DNA of 10,020 bases from DATAYF01 sp036272735 (GCA_036272735.1 DATAYF010000480.1:1-10020); one strand, 5' to 3'. Shown: positions 1 to 6,882, counted from the first letter of the stretch. A program made the numbers and translations. The notes: generated by a model from the sequence alone, not told the origin.

Positions 1-23
1 CTCATACCTGTAAGCGTTCCCAA

Positions 24-48
24 AAATGCAAAAAGGTCTATTGCATTT
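24..48. repeat. 8-bp inverted repeat overlapping a putative -35 box
   Basis: Arms AAATGCAA (24-31) and TTGCATTT (41-48) are perfectly complementary around a 9-base spacer. The right arm contains the TTGCAT taken as the -35 element of the next gene, so the repeat is placed like a repressor operator. It could equally be the tail of a terminator of a gene before the window. Only the sequence symmetry is observed; the function is inferred. Confidence 0.4.
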
Positions 49-68
49 GTAATACCCTACTATACTAA
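41..68 (+). promoter_or_regulatory. Putative promoter of the YtxH gene
   Basis: TTGCAT (41-46) followed after 16 bases by TACTAA (63-68) gives a moderate sigma-70-type match; TATACT at 61-66 overlaps it but with only 14 bases of spacing. A start of transcription near 75 would leave a leader of about 80 bases containing the hairpin at 79-101. This is the weakest of the promoters called here. Confidence 0.35.
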
Positions 69-78
69 AATTACTACC

Positions 79-101
79 TTGGCCGACTATTTTTCGGCCG
101 A
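79..101 (+). other. Leader hairpin before the YtxH gene
   Basis: Bases 79-86 and 94-101 pair over eight positions (TTGGCCGA with TCGGCCGA, one G-U) around a 7-base loop. A run of six T follows only at 118-123, too far away for a classic intrinsic terminator. It may stabilise the transcript or be a protein site; there is no direct evidence for either. Confidence 0.35.
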
Positions 102-135
102 CCCATATTATTGTGCATTTTTTAGTATTTTCAAA

Positions 136-144
136 AAGGAAGGA
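136..144 (+). promoter_or_regulatory. Ribosome binding site fixing the YtxH start
   Basis: AAGGAAGGA ends 9 bases before ATG at 154. This strong purine tract selects that ATG over the in-frame TTG at 79, which has no Shine-Dalgarno sequence and would add 25 residues that do not resemble the family. Confidence 0.75.
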
Positions 145-153
145 CACAAACAC

Positions 154-408
154 ATGGGGAAATTTATACTTGGACTACTCGTGGGCGTGGGGCTTGGCGC
201 TATCATGGGTCTCCTTTTCGCACCTCAATCTGGCGCGGCAACACGCGCACAATTGAGTGAGCAGGGTATCTTACTGACCTCTAATGCTCTTGGCGAAGAT
301 CTCCGCGCACGCGCCAACGATGCCATGGCTCAGGGGCGCGAACTATATGCTCGTACGAAGGGCGATCTCACGGATCGCTATAACAAATCGCTGGCTGGGG
401 AACTCTAA
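154..408 (+). CDS. YtxH domain-containing membrane protein, 84 aa
   Basis: A small protein that begins MGKFILGLLVGVGLGAIMG, a glycine-rich hydrophobic segment (about residues 4-24) that should be a single membrane span or membrane hairpin. It is followed by LLFAPQSGAATRAQL, the signature of the YtxH family (GLLFAP-x-SG-x-x-TR). The rest (about residues 40-80) is charged, alanine-rich and probably an amphipathic helix on the cytoplasmic side. In Bacillus, YtxH-type proteins are stress-associated, but the molecular role of the family is not established, so none is assigned. The length of 84 aa is normal for the short members. It stands alone, with its own RBS and a symmetrical hairpin 17 bases after the stop. 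Confidence 0.85.
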   Translation: MGKFILGLLVGVGLGAIMGLLFAPQSGAATRAQLSEQGILLTSNALGEDLRARANDAMAQGRELYARTKGDLTDRYNKSLAGEL

Positions 409-425
409 ATCGTTTTTGTTGAGGA

Positions 426-449
426 AGTGAGTGACAGCCGCCACTCACT
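426..449. terminator. Possible terminator hairpin after the YtxH gene
   Basis: AGTGAGTG (426-433) pairs perfectly with CACTCACT (442-449) around an 8-base loop, starting 17 bases after the stop codon. The position fits a terminator, but no T-run follows on the plus strand (the following bases are CACTCTCTCAAA), so it may instead be a 3'-end stabilising hairpin or act with Rho. Confidence 0.4.
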
Positions 450-766
450 CACTCTCTCAAACCAGACCACTATAAAAATCCGCCTCTATTCAACCTACGC
501 GTCCATTCCTGACTATGCAGACAATCTCTGCTATCTACTCCCCAAAGAAGAGCTACTCCGTCAAAACAAACAATAAGCAGACACAGAACGATCAGTGCGA
601 CCATGCCACACCTCCATCATAGAGCATAATGGCTCATTATACTATCCGTTACGTTACTCCCTACTCAATATCATAACTGCCATCATCATCGATTCCTACA
701 GCCAATTCTACATATTTTTGCGCAACTTGGCTCTCACGCCCTTTACCTTGCTTTGTCTTACACCTT

Positions 767-788
767 CGGGGCTTATAAAAGAGCCCCG
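767..788. repeat. GC-rich inverted repeat just upstream of the M20 promoter
   Basis: CGGGGCT (767-773) and AGCCCCG (782-788) are perfect complements around TATAAAAG. It ends two bases before the -35 box at 791. It could be an upstream operator or a terminator stem without a T-run. The arms alone are seen; the role is inferred. Confidence 0.4.
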
Positions 789-790
789 GC

Positions 791-820
791 TTGCCATTGT
801 CCGACGATGCTTCATATAAT
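791..820 (+). promoter_or_regulatory. Promoter of the M20 amidohydrolase gene
   Basis: TTGCCA (791-796), an 18-base spacer and a perfect TATAAT (815-820) form a good sigma-70/SigA-type promoter. Transcription should begin near 827, giving a leader of about 95 bases that includes the inverted repeat at 860-887 before the RBS. Confidence 0.65.
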
Positions 821-859
821 AAAGACCAACAGCAACATGCATTATCCAACCAGCACACG

Positions 860-887
860 ATGTTACTCTGTTTATTACTGGTAACAT
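860..887 (+). promoter_or_regulatory. Inverted repeat in the M20 gene leader
   Basis: ATGTTAC (860-866) and GTAACAT (881-887) are perfect complements with a 14-base spacer. It lies about 35 bases after the expected transcription start and 25 bases before the RBS, so it could be a dimeric repressor site or a leader RNA stem. No specific regulator can be named. Confidence 0.4.
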
Positions 888-922
888 AGCTGAAGCATCA
901 CACAGTATTTGTAGGAGGAACC

Positions 923-2110
923 ATGTCTGTATCCAATCCAGATCATTTGAAGGCGGAAATTGACGAACTCGTGCCCGACCTGGTCGCCATGCGCCGCGAT
1001 CTACACGAGCATCCAGAACTGGCGTTTCAAGAGACGCGCACGTCGGGCATCGTAGCCGAGCGTCTCAAGGCGCTGGGCATGGAGGTTCAGACGGACGTCG
1101 CCAAGACCGGCGTCGTTGGCCTGTTGCGCGGGAAAACGGAGGGCAAGACCCTTGCCATTCGCGCCGATATGGATGCTCTCCCTATCCACGAATTGAACGC
1201 ACTCGACTATCGATCACAAACCGATGGTAAGATGCACGCCTGTGGCCATGATGGTCATACCTCGATCCTGCTAGCGGTCGCCGATATGCTCAGCAAGCGC
1301 CAGGCCGAGTTGAAGGGGAACATCAAATTCGTGTTTCAGCCCGCCGAAGAGGATATAGGTGGCGCGCGACCAATGGTAGAGCAAGGTGCTATGCAGGGTG
1401 TTGACGGCGTCATTGGTCTACACCTGTTCAGCACGCTTCCCGTGGGACTTGTGGGCGTGCGTGCCGGTACTACCTTCGCCAGCGCTGATAAATTTACACT
1501 CACTGTGTATGGCCAGGGTGGGCACGCGGCCATGTTCGAACGGGCCATCGATCCCATCGCCATTTCGGCCTACATCATTACCGCATTGCAAACCCTGACC
1601 AGCCGCGAAACCTCGCCACTTACACCCGCCGTCATCACCATCGGCTCCATCCAGGCTGGAACCGCCTTTAACATCATCCCAGAGACCGCAACCTTAGAGG
1701 GGACGATGCGTGCCTACAGCAACGAACACCGCGAGTTCCTCATGCGGCGCATTGGAGAATTGTCCGCTGGCATTGCCGCTTCGATGGGTGGCTCCTGCGA
1801 GATGGAGCGCCACGACGTGAACTGTCCACCTTGCGTCAACGATCCCGATATGGCCGCTCTCGTGCACAAGGCTGCCACTGCCACGGTGGGAGCAGAAAAC
1901 GTCACAGATGACATACTTACGACTGGTAGCGATGACATGTCCTATTTTCTCGACGCCGTGCCTGGTTGCTACTTTATTGTGGGAGCCAGAAATCCCGCGA
2001 AAGGAGCCGAATATGCCCATCATAACGCGCGCTTCAATATTGACGAGGATGCCCTGCCAACCGCCGTTGAAGTGCTGACACGCTCCGCTTTAGACTTTTT
2101 AGAGGCATAA
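923..2110 (+). CDS. M20-family metallopeptidase/amidohydrolase (N-acyl-amino acid hydrolase type)
   Basis: A 395-aa soluble, di-metal amidohydrolase of the M20D (hippuricase/aminoacylase) type, the usual length. These enzymes hydrolyse an N-acyl or amide bond, for example of N-acetyl-amino acids, hippurate or IAA conjugates; the substrate here cannot be read from sequence. Visible motifs are RRDLHEHPEL (24-33), RADMDALP (80-87), HACGHDGH (105-112, with Cys107 and His109 as expected metal ligands), QPAEE (139-143, Glu142 catalytic base and Glu143 metal ligand), His167 in GLHLF, the GGH of the dimerisation lid domain (199-201) and the C-terminal His pair 366-367. A GSDDMSYF segment replaces the commoner GSEDF. 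The start is supported by AGGAGG at 913-918. The last two codons and the stop are part of the 33-bp palindrome shared with the convergent kinase gene. It has no signal peptide, so it should be cytoplasmic. Confidence 0.93.
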   Translation: MSVSNPDHLKAEIDELVPDLVAMRRDLHEHPELAFQETRTSGIVAERLKALGMEVQTDVAKTGVVGLLRGKTEGKTLAIRADMDALPIHELNALDYRSQTDGKMHACGHDGHTSILLAVADMLSKRQAELKGNIKFVFQPAEEDIGGARPMVEQGAMQGVDGVIGLHLFSTLPVGLVGVRAGTTFASADKFTLTVYGQGGHAAMFERAIDPIAISAYIITALQTLTSRETSPLTPAVITIGSIQAGTAFNIIPETATLEGTMRAYSNEHREFLMRRIGELSAGIAASMGGSCEMERHDVNCPPCVNDPDMAALVHKAATATVGAENVTDDILTTGSDDMSYFLDAVPGCYFIVGARNPAKGAEYAHHNARFNIDEDALPTAVEVLTRSALDFLEA

Positions 2111-2173
2111 ATATACAAAATGGAGTTGCAGAGGCTTCGACTCTGCAACTCCATTTTGTATATTTATGCCTCT
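2101..2173. terminator. Bidirectional terminator: perfect 33-bp-arm palindrome spanning two stop codons
   Basis: Bases 2101-2133 are the exact reverse complement of 2141-2173, with a 7-base loop (2134-2140). The core is GC-rich (GGAGTTGCAGAG with CTCTGCAACTCC). The outer arms are A/T-rich, so each strand reads a stem followed by ATTTTGTATATTT, as expected of a two-way intrinsic terminator between convergent genes. Unusually, the arms run 10 bases into both coding sequences. Both genes therefore end in the same codons, GAG GCA TAA (Glu-Ala-stop). Confidence 0.85.
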
Positions 2174-4851
2174 TCTACTTCTTCTTCGATGGGTGAGGGC
2201 ACCTGCGGCAAATAAAAGCTAAACGTCGAGCCTTCGCCAGGCACGCTCTGCTCCAACCACAATTTTCCGCCCATGACCTCGATATAACTCCGACAAATAT
2301 ACAGGCCCAGGCCGGATCCGCGCACTGGCGTTGTCAAGGAGCGCGGAGCGCGATAAAACTTTTCAAAAATGCGCCGCTGATCCTGTGGGAGCACCCCCTC
2401 GCCCTGATCCTTCACACGCACTAGCACCACTGGAATATTGCCTTTTTCGACCAGAGCCAGGTGATCGATCTGGTCCTCCTCTAAATAGGTTTCAACCTGT
2501 GACAACGTCGTACTGGAAGCAGACAAGGAAATGACGCTTTGTGGAGGCGAATATTTCGAAGCATTCTCTAACAGATTTGAGAGGATCTGCCGGAAATGGG
2601 TCGCATCGCCCTGCACCCAGAGATCGGGATTGACCTCTAGCTCAATTTTTTGATTCATGTTCAAGGTCACCATGTTGGCGGCAATTTCTGCCGCCGCCAA
2701 CACCTGCAATGGCTCGCTGCCTACCGCTAGCCGCTTATCGATAACTCCCATCTGCGCGGCTTCCGTCATCTTATCGACCAGATCGTTTACCTGCTGAGCT
2801 GCCCCCGATATTTTCGTAACAAAGCGCATGGTCTGCTGCGGTGTGTTGCGCGGACTTTGACAGTGACGCTTTAACAAGGTGGAATAGCCAGTAATGGCGC
2901 TGAGTGGTGTGCGCAATTCGTGCGAGGCAGTGACAATAAACTCATCTTTGAGCTTGTTCATACGCTCTAGCTCAGCATTTGCCTCTTCACGATCCTCGAA
3001 CAACTGGGCGCTGCGAATAGCACTCACGGCCTGCGTGCCAATTGCCAGCAGCATACCTACGTCCTTCGGGCGGAAAAAACGATTGGCATCGGGCGTCGAA
3101 ACCGCCAGCAAGCCAACAAGCCTGTCCTGACCGTTCATCGGGATCATCAACATGTGCTGCACGCCCGTTTCCTGCAAGAAGATTTCACTCCCCTCAGCGC
3201 CCGCTTGCGCCAATTCTTCGAGCTTGGGCGCGTCCAGGTAGAAGAAGCTCTCCTGCACCATCTGCTCCAACATCGTCCCTTTGAAGGGTAGATGAATCAG
3301 CTTGATCAACTCATCATGCAGCGTTGGATTGTTGACCTCATTGGCGGCGGGTAGGCCACTTCCATCATCCTCCATGCGCACGTGTGATGGCGCGTAGAGC
3401 GCTTGCGCTACCAGTTCTTCTTTATCTGGCGAGAGTAAAAAGAAGGCGCACACGTTGACGTTGACCACTTGCGCAACCGATTCGACCAGGTTGTTCAAAA
3501 GCTCGGTGACGTTGAGGACTGAGCTGATCGATTGCAGCGTACTATTGATCGCCGCCAATTGTGCCTCACGCTGCCTGGCCTCCATGAGTAGATGCCGGTC
3601 GCGCTCGTAGAGCTTGGCGTTCTCGATGTTCACCGTCACAATCTGCAACATGGTTTCCAGCACCTGTATCTCTTCGGGCTGGTAGGCGTTCGCGTGCGTA
3701 CTGGTAATAGCGAGCGACCCGATGGCACGGTTAAACATCTTCATCGGCAGGAATAAGAACGACTCCGCCTGGTGCTGATCGCCCCATACGCCATCGAGTA
3801 GTTCGGCATAGGCGCTGGCCTCCGCAATGTCCTGAGCAGGCGAGAACTCCAATGCTCGTTTCTCAACCTGCGTCACCTGCCACCAGGTGGGGCACTCTTC
3901 CTTCTGCATAATCACCGGTTGCTCAGCTAGCTCGTCCACGCGTGTGCCATGCCTGACGGCAAAGACCACAAAGATCTTTTCTATATCACGGTCATAGAGC
4001 ATTAACAATAGTGAGGAGACATCAACGACCTGCGTCGTAAAATAGTACATAGTATCAATGAGCTCGGATAACATGACCGAGGATGGAAAAGAGGCGCTGA
4101 TATTTTGCAGGAGTTGTAGATAGTCCCTGGTGCGGCGTTGCGAGCGACGCAGACGAATATTTTGCAATTGCAGGGCAATGCTCTCGGCGTACTGCAACAC
4201 CTCGGTTCGTTGCCTGGATTGGAAGCCAAGACCCAGGGTCGCGTTGATCTGATACAGTACAATCACACCAAGCGTCTGAGCAACTGTCGTTTTTCCCTGT
4301 ATTTCATGAAGCAGATTGGTTTCACGGATCGGCACGACAAGATACGAGGTGGGAACTATATCGGCCTGCACAGGGCTGGCTCCCTGCGCGCGCTGAAACA
4401 GATCCAGGTAGTCCTCGCGACTCATCGCGTAAGCTTCGTTTTTCTCCCAGGCGCGTCCAATCAAATCGTGGCCAATGGGATACATCGTGCCGGGCGCAAA
4501 TAGTGCACAACGCTCAGCCGGAATCTCCTCCAACTCTTCCGCGTTCCAGGTTGCATGCGTGCGCTCATATGTGCCTGGTGCATCGGGGGTCAGGTGCGTC
4601 GTAATGCGTCGTCCAGGCAGGCGTCCATGCGCTGCTGATCCATGGATATCAGCCGTGCTGGATGCGTTTATCCCCCGCACACGAACGTGTAAGCGCGCGC
4701 GCATCTGCCCAACATGTTCATCAAATAGTGCAATGCATGCCCCTTGAGCAGCGAAACGACCCATCATTTGTTGCAACAGATATTTGAGTAATGGCGATGG
4801 GTAGGCATCATCGATAAACGATTCAGGCCCTCCCCAGGTTGAGGTAGACAT
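2164..4851 (-). CDS. Soluble multi-GAF sensor histidine kinase (orphan)
   Basis: An 895-aa protein without membrane spans. The N-terminal two thirds contain three GAF-like regions: a divergent one at about 21-230, then about 255-412 and 440-610, joined by charged helical linkers (around 413-435 and 612-635). Next come a HisKA dimerisation domain with the H-box ASHELRTPLSAITGY (phospho-acceptor His644) and a HATPase_c domain with N-box ENASKY (Asn763), G1 DQGEG (Asp815) and G2 GSGLGLYICRSYIEVMGG (about 841-858). All the residues needed for autophosphorylation are present. It would sense a soluble ligand, redox state or partner through GAF and pass phosphate to a response regulator not encoded in this window. 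ATG 4851 is chosen because AAGGA (4859-4863) sits 7 bases away; the ATG at 4857 is too close and the one at 4908 has no RBS. Its 3' end lies in the palindrome shared with the M20 gene. Confidence 0.9.
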   Translation of the reverse strand: MSTSTWGGPESFIDDAYPSPLLKYLLQQMMGRFAAQGACIALFDEHVGQMRARLHVRVRGINASSTADIHGSAAHGRLPGRRITTHLTPDAPGTYERTHATWNAEELEEIPAERCALFAPGTMYPIGHDLIGRAWEKNEAYAMSREDYLDLFQRAQGASPVQADIVPTSYLVVPIRETNLLHEIQGKTTVAQTLGVIVLYQINATLGLGFQSRQRTEVLQYAESIALQLQNIRLRRSQRRTRDYLQLLQNISASFPSSVMLSELIDTMYYFTTQVVDVSSLLLMLYDRDIEKIFVVFAVRHGTRVDELAEQPVIMQKEECPTWWQVTQVEKRALEFSPAQDIAEASAYAELLDGVWGDQHQAESFLFLPMKMFNRAIGSLAITSTHANAYQPEEIQVLETMLQIVTVNIENAKLYERDRHLLMEARQREAQLAAINSTLQSISSVLNVTELLNNLVESVAQVVNVNVCAFFLLSPDKEELVAQALYAPSHVRMEDDGSGLPAANEVNNPTLHDELIKLIHLPFKGTMLEQMVQESFFYLDAPKLEELAQAGAEGSEIFLQETGVQHMLMIPMNGQDRLVGLLAVSTPDANRFFRPKDVGMLLAIGTQAVSAIRSAQLFEDREEANAELERMNKLKDEFIVTASHELRTPLSAITGYSTLLKRHCQSPRNTPQQTMRFVTKISGAAQQVNDLVDKMTEAAQMGVIDKRLAVGSEPLQVLAAAEIAANMVTLNMNQKIELEVNPDLWVQGDATHFRQILSNLLENASKYSPPQSVISLSASSTTLSQVETYLEEDQIDHLALVEKGNIPVVLVRVKDQGEGVLPQDQRRIFEKFYRAPRSLTTPVRGSGLGLYICRSYIEVMGGKLWLEQSVPGEGSTFSFYLPQVPSPIEEEVEEA

Positions 4852-4858
4852 GCACATT

Positions 4859-4863
4859 TCCTT
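4859..4863 (-). promoter_or_regulatory. Ribosome binding site fixing the kinase start
   Basis: On the minus strand AAGGA precedes ATG 4851 by 7 bases. The preceding in-frame ATG (4857) is only one base from the purine tract, so the second ATG, two codons later, is the better start. Confidence 0.7.
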
Positions 4864-4919
4864 GTGTTCTAGTAAGACGCGCAGGGAACGTATTCGCTTT
4901 CCAGGCACTCAGACGAGCG

Positions 4920-4964
4920 AGCAAGACACCACGCTTGCTGATAGTTATATTGCCACGGCAAGCG
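4920..4964 (-). promoter_or_regulatory. Possible alternative hairpins in the kinase leader
   Basis: On the kinase transcript, CGCTTGC (4964-4958) can pair with GCAAGCG (4938-4932) over seven bases. The overlapping AGCAAG (4939-4934) can instead pair with CTTGCT (4925-4920) over six. The middle segment is shared, so the two stems exclude each other. No T-run or direct RBS masking is seen, so any switching role is a guess. Confidence 0.3.
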
Positions 4965-5012
4965 GGAATCTTCTGGCTATGAGCAGCTACATGTTCCATT
5001 GTATCAACGTGT

Positions 5013-5041
5013 AGCATATCACACACCTCTTCTATATTCAA
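5013..5041 (-). promoter_or_regulatory. Promoter of the histidine kinase gene
   Basis: On the minus strand TTGAAT (5041-5036), 17 bases and TATGCT (5018-5013) match the sigma-70 pattern well. Transcription would start near 5006 and give a leader of roughly 155 bases before ATG 4851, containing the inverted repeats at 4920-4964. Confidence 0.55.
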
Positions 5042-5296
5042 CTATGCTTGCTGTACATGGGCATCTATTGCCGCTTTACCATACAGCCAGGTCTGGGCCA
5101 GGTGCTTCCCTGACAGGTAAATGAAACAACCAATCGAACAAAAATGCAATATCGTTTCCTACATCTACATAAATACACGTTGTCCGCAAAGCTATTTTAC
5201 ACCTATCGACCGCAGTGATAAACAGGGATATACAGAATAGGCTATTCGTGCGCTTATTTATACTTTCCAAGGCCCTATAAAGAGACGTACATCTAT

Positions 5297-5326
5297 TTGA
5301 CATCGTCTATTGTGCAGGGCTATGAT
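5297..5326 (+). promoter_or_regulatory. Promoter of the M16 peptidase gene
   Basis: A perfect TTGACA (5297-5302), an 18-base spacer and TATGAT (5321-5326, one mismatch from consensus) make this one of the strongest-looking promoters in the window. Transcription near 5333 leaves a leader of about 57 bases with the RBS AAGGAG at 5376-5381. Confidence 0.75.
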
Positions 5327-5389
5327 GGTAGCACTATACTAATGCCAGTAGAGAAGAAGAACTAAGCCCTCATTGAAGGAGCAACGCTT

Positions 5390-6661
5390 ATGACAGACAC
5401 CACAGCCAACGGTACTGTGTTTCATACCCATACGCTCAGCAACGGCCTGCAAATTGTGGGCCAGCCAATGCCCGATTTTGAGTCGGTTGCCGTCTCCTAC
5501 TATGTACGCACCGGTTCGCGTGACGAGCACGATCCCAGCATTGCGGGCGTCTCGCACTTCCTGGAACACATGGTTTTTAAAGGTACAAAAACCCTTGATT
5601 GGCAGGAAATCACGCTTGAGTTTAACAAGATTGGGGCCGAATTAAACGCCTTTACCTCGCATGAGTCCACCGTCTTTTACGCTCGTATCGTGGGAGAATA
5701 TCTGGACCACGCGTTAACCTTGTTAAGCGACATGATGTATCCGCGCCTGGCCGAGAGCGACTTCGAGACGGAAAAAGAGGTCATCGTCAACGAAATTGCG
5801 CGTTCTGAAGATCAACCATACAACCTGGCCTATCGCCGCTTGATGCAGACCTATTTCGGGGATCATCCCTTGGGGCACGACGTGCTGGGGTCGCGTGAAA
5901 GCATTCGCGCCATGCACATCGAGCAGATGCGCTCGTATTGGCAGCGCCGCTATGCCGCCAATAATATCATCCTCTCGGTAGCCGGTAACTTCGACTGGCC
6001 ACACATTATCGAGTTGGCCGAGCAGCATTGTAGTACCTGGCGCACCGGTGACTCTGGACGCGATATCTCGCACTACGAGCCGAGCAGTTCGATTAATCAT
6101 GTGATGGTTGATCCTAAGCTCAAGCAGCAGATTATGCTCCTCGCCATGCCGACCGTGGATATCCAGCATCCCGATTACTACGCAGCCGCGCTTGCCGGGA
6201 GCATCCTGGGCGACGATGATGGCTCACGACTCTACTGGAACATCTACCAGCGTGGCCTGGCTGAATCGGCCAGCGCTGGTATCTGGGCCATGGAGGGCAC
6301 CGGCATTATGCTGCTGGAGGCCAATTCGACACCTGAGAACGCGCCGCGTGTCTTGAAACTCTTGAAAGATGAATTCAAAAGCTTGCTGGATGACGGTGTG
6401 CACGAGGACGAATTGCGACGTGCCAAAGATAAATGGATCAGTTCTATAGTGTTGAGCAGCGAATCTACCTTCGTACGTATGCGCTCCCTCGCCAATGACT
6501 GGGTGACCGAGGGCCGCCTGATCAGCGTAGAGGAGGAGACCGAGCGTATCGAGAAGGTGACCACCGGAGACGTTATGCGCGCCCTGCACAGCTTCCCTAT
6601 GCGCGATAAACAGGTTCTTGCCGCGCTTGGCCCACTGGACGAGGCGCAATTGCTGGCCTGA
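5390..6661 (+). CDS. M16 family zinc metallopeptidase (pitrilysin/MPP-like)
   Basis: A 423-aa protein of the short M16B type, which works as a two-domain clamshell, usually as a dimer. The inverted zinc motif HFLEHMVFKGT has His56 and His60 as metal ligands and Glu59 as catalytic base. A downstream Glu, most likely Glu135 in EKEVIVNEIARSEDQP, completes the site, so this is the catalytically active rather than the regulatory type. The N-terminal LSNGLQIVGQPMPDFESVAVSYYVRTGSRDE is typical, as is GDDDGSRLYWNIYQRGLAES in the C-terminal domain (about residues 276-295). No signal peptide or membrane span is seen, so it is probably cytoplasmic and degrades small unfolded peptides; the substrate is unknown. 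The start is supported by AAGGAG 8 bases before the ATG and a consensus-like promoter. It is transcribed alone and ends 18 bases before a long perfect hairpin. Confidence 0.93.
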   Translation: MTDTTANGTVFHTHTLSNGLQIVGQPMPDFESVAVSYYVRTGSRDEHDPSIAGVSHFLEHMVFKGTKTLDWQEITLEFNKIGAELNAFTSHESTVFYARIVGEYLDHALTLLSDMMYPRLAESDFETEKEVIVNEIARSEDQPYNLAYRRLMQTYFGDHPLGHDVLGSRESIRAMHIEQMRSYWQRRYAANNIILSVAGNFDWPHIIELAEQHCSTWRTGDSGRDISHYEPSSSINHVMVDPKLKQQIMLLAMPTVDIQHPDYYAAALAGSILGDDDGSRLYWNIYQRGLAESASAGIWAMEGTGIMLLEANSTPENAPRVLKLLKDEFKSLLDDGVHEDELRRAKDKWISSIVLSSESTFVRMRSLANDWVTEGRLISVEEETERIEKVTTGDVMRALHSFPMRDKQVLAALGPLDEAQLLA

Positions 6662-6679
6662 GTGAACAACAATCATTAT

Positions 6680-6735
6680 GTAATGGGAACGCGGGAGGAA
6701 ACACTGGTCAGTGTTTCCTCCCGCGTTCCCATTAC
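6680..6735 (+). terminator. Perfect 27-bp-arm palindrome after the M16 gene
   Basis: Bases 6680-6706 are the exact reverse complement of 6709-6735, with only GT between the arms; the tip ACTGGTCAGT would open into a small loop. It starts 18 bases after the M16 stop codon and ends 87 bases before the next promoter, the position of a terminator. No T-run follows directly (TATCACAAACTATC); TTTTTT occurs only about 20 bases further on. It could therefore be a terminator, a 3'-end RNA stabiliser or a small repeated element. The symmetry is certain; the function is inferred. Confidence 0.65.
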
Positions 6736-6822
6736 TATCACAAACTATCATCGTTTTTTCACCACCTTATCACCAATTCTTCATACTTTAGTAATGTATG
6801 CCCATTTCGCAGCGCTTTATAC

Positions 6823-6851
6823 TTGACGCGAAACCAAAAAGGCATTATAAA
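6823..6851 (+). promoter_or_regulatory. Promoter of the HTH-TPR regulator gene
   Basis: TTGACG (6823-6828), exactly 17 bases and TATAAA (6846-6851) form a strong sigma-70-type promoter. Transcription would begin near 6858, downstream of the in-frame ATG at 6798, so that ATG cannot be the start of translation from this promoter. Confidence 0.7.
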
Positions 6852-6877
6852 TACCAGAGATGCAGCAATTGCGTAAC

Positions 6878-6882
6878 AAGGA
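6878..6882 (+). promoter_or_regulatory. Ribosome binding site fixing a GTG start
   Basis: AAGGA is followed after 8 bases by GTG 6891. Together with the promoter just upstream it selects this GTG as the start of the regulator. Confidence 0.65.

Larger units (their letters stand above)
409..922. other. Non-coding region between YtxH and M20 genes
   Basis: No credible gene is seen here. The stretch contains a hairpin after ytxH (426-449), a GC-rich inverted repeat (767-788), a good promoter (791-820) and the leader of the amidohydrolase with another inverted repeat (860-887). An open frame at 595-819 starts with GTG without a clear RBS and has no recognisable motif, so it is treated as chance. 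Bases 450-766 hold nothing I can identify. Confidence 0.6.
4852..5389. other. Divergent promoter region between kinase and M16 peptidase
   Basis: No protein gene is credible in this stretch. It carries the kinase RBS (4859-4863), overlapping inverted repeats in the kinase leader (4920-4964), a minus-strand promoter (5013-5041) and a plus-strand promoter (5297-5326). In 5042-5296, about 255 A/T-rich bases, I see nothing that can be named. Confidence 0.6.

Noticed and set aside
595..819. Open frame of 74 codons on the plus strand with some hydrophobic stretches
   Set aside because: GTG start without a clear Shine-Dalgarno sequence, no family motif, and it runs through a GC-rich inverted repeat and across the M20 promoter.
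4823..5041. Minus-strand open frame of 72 codons overlapping the kinase start
   Set aside because: It begins with the TTG of the putative -35 box of the kinase promoter, upstream of the expected transcription start, and has no motif.
6224..6751. Minus-strand open frame of 175 codons opposite the M16 gene
   Set aside because: It is antisense to a well-supported conserved gene, has no motif, and its 5' part is made of the 27-bp-arm palindrome.
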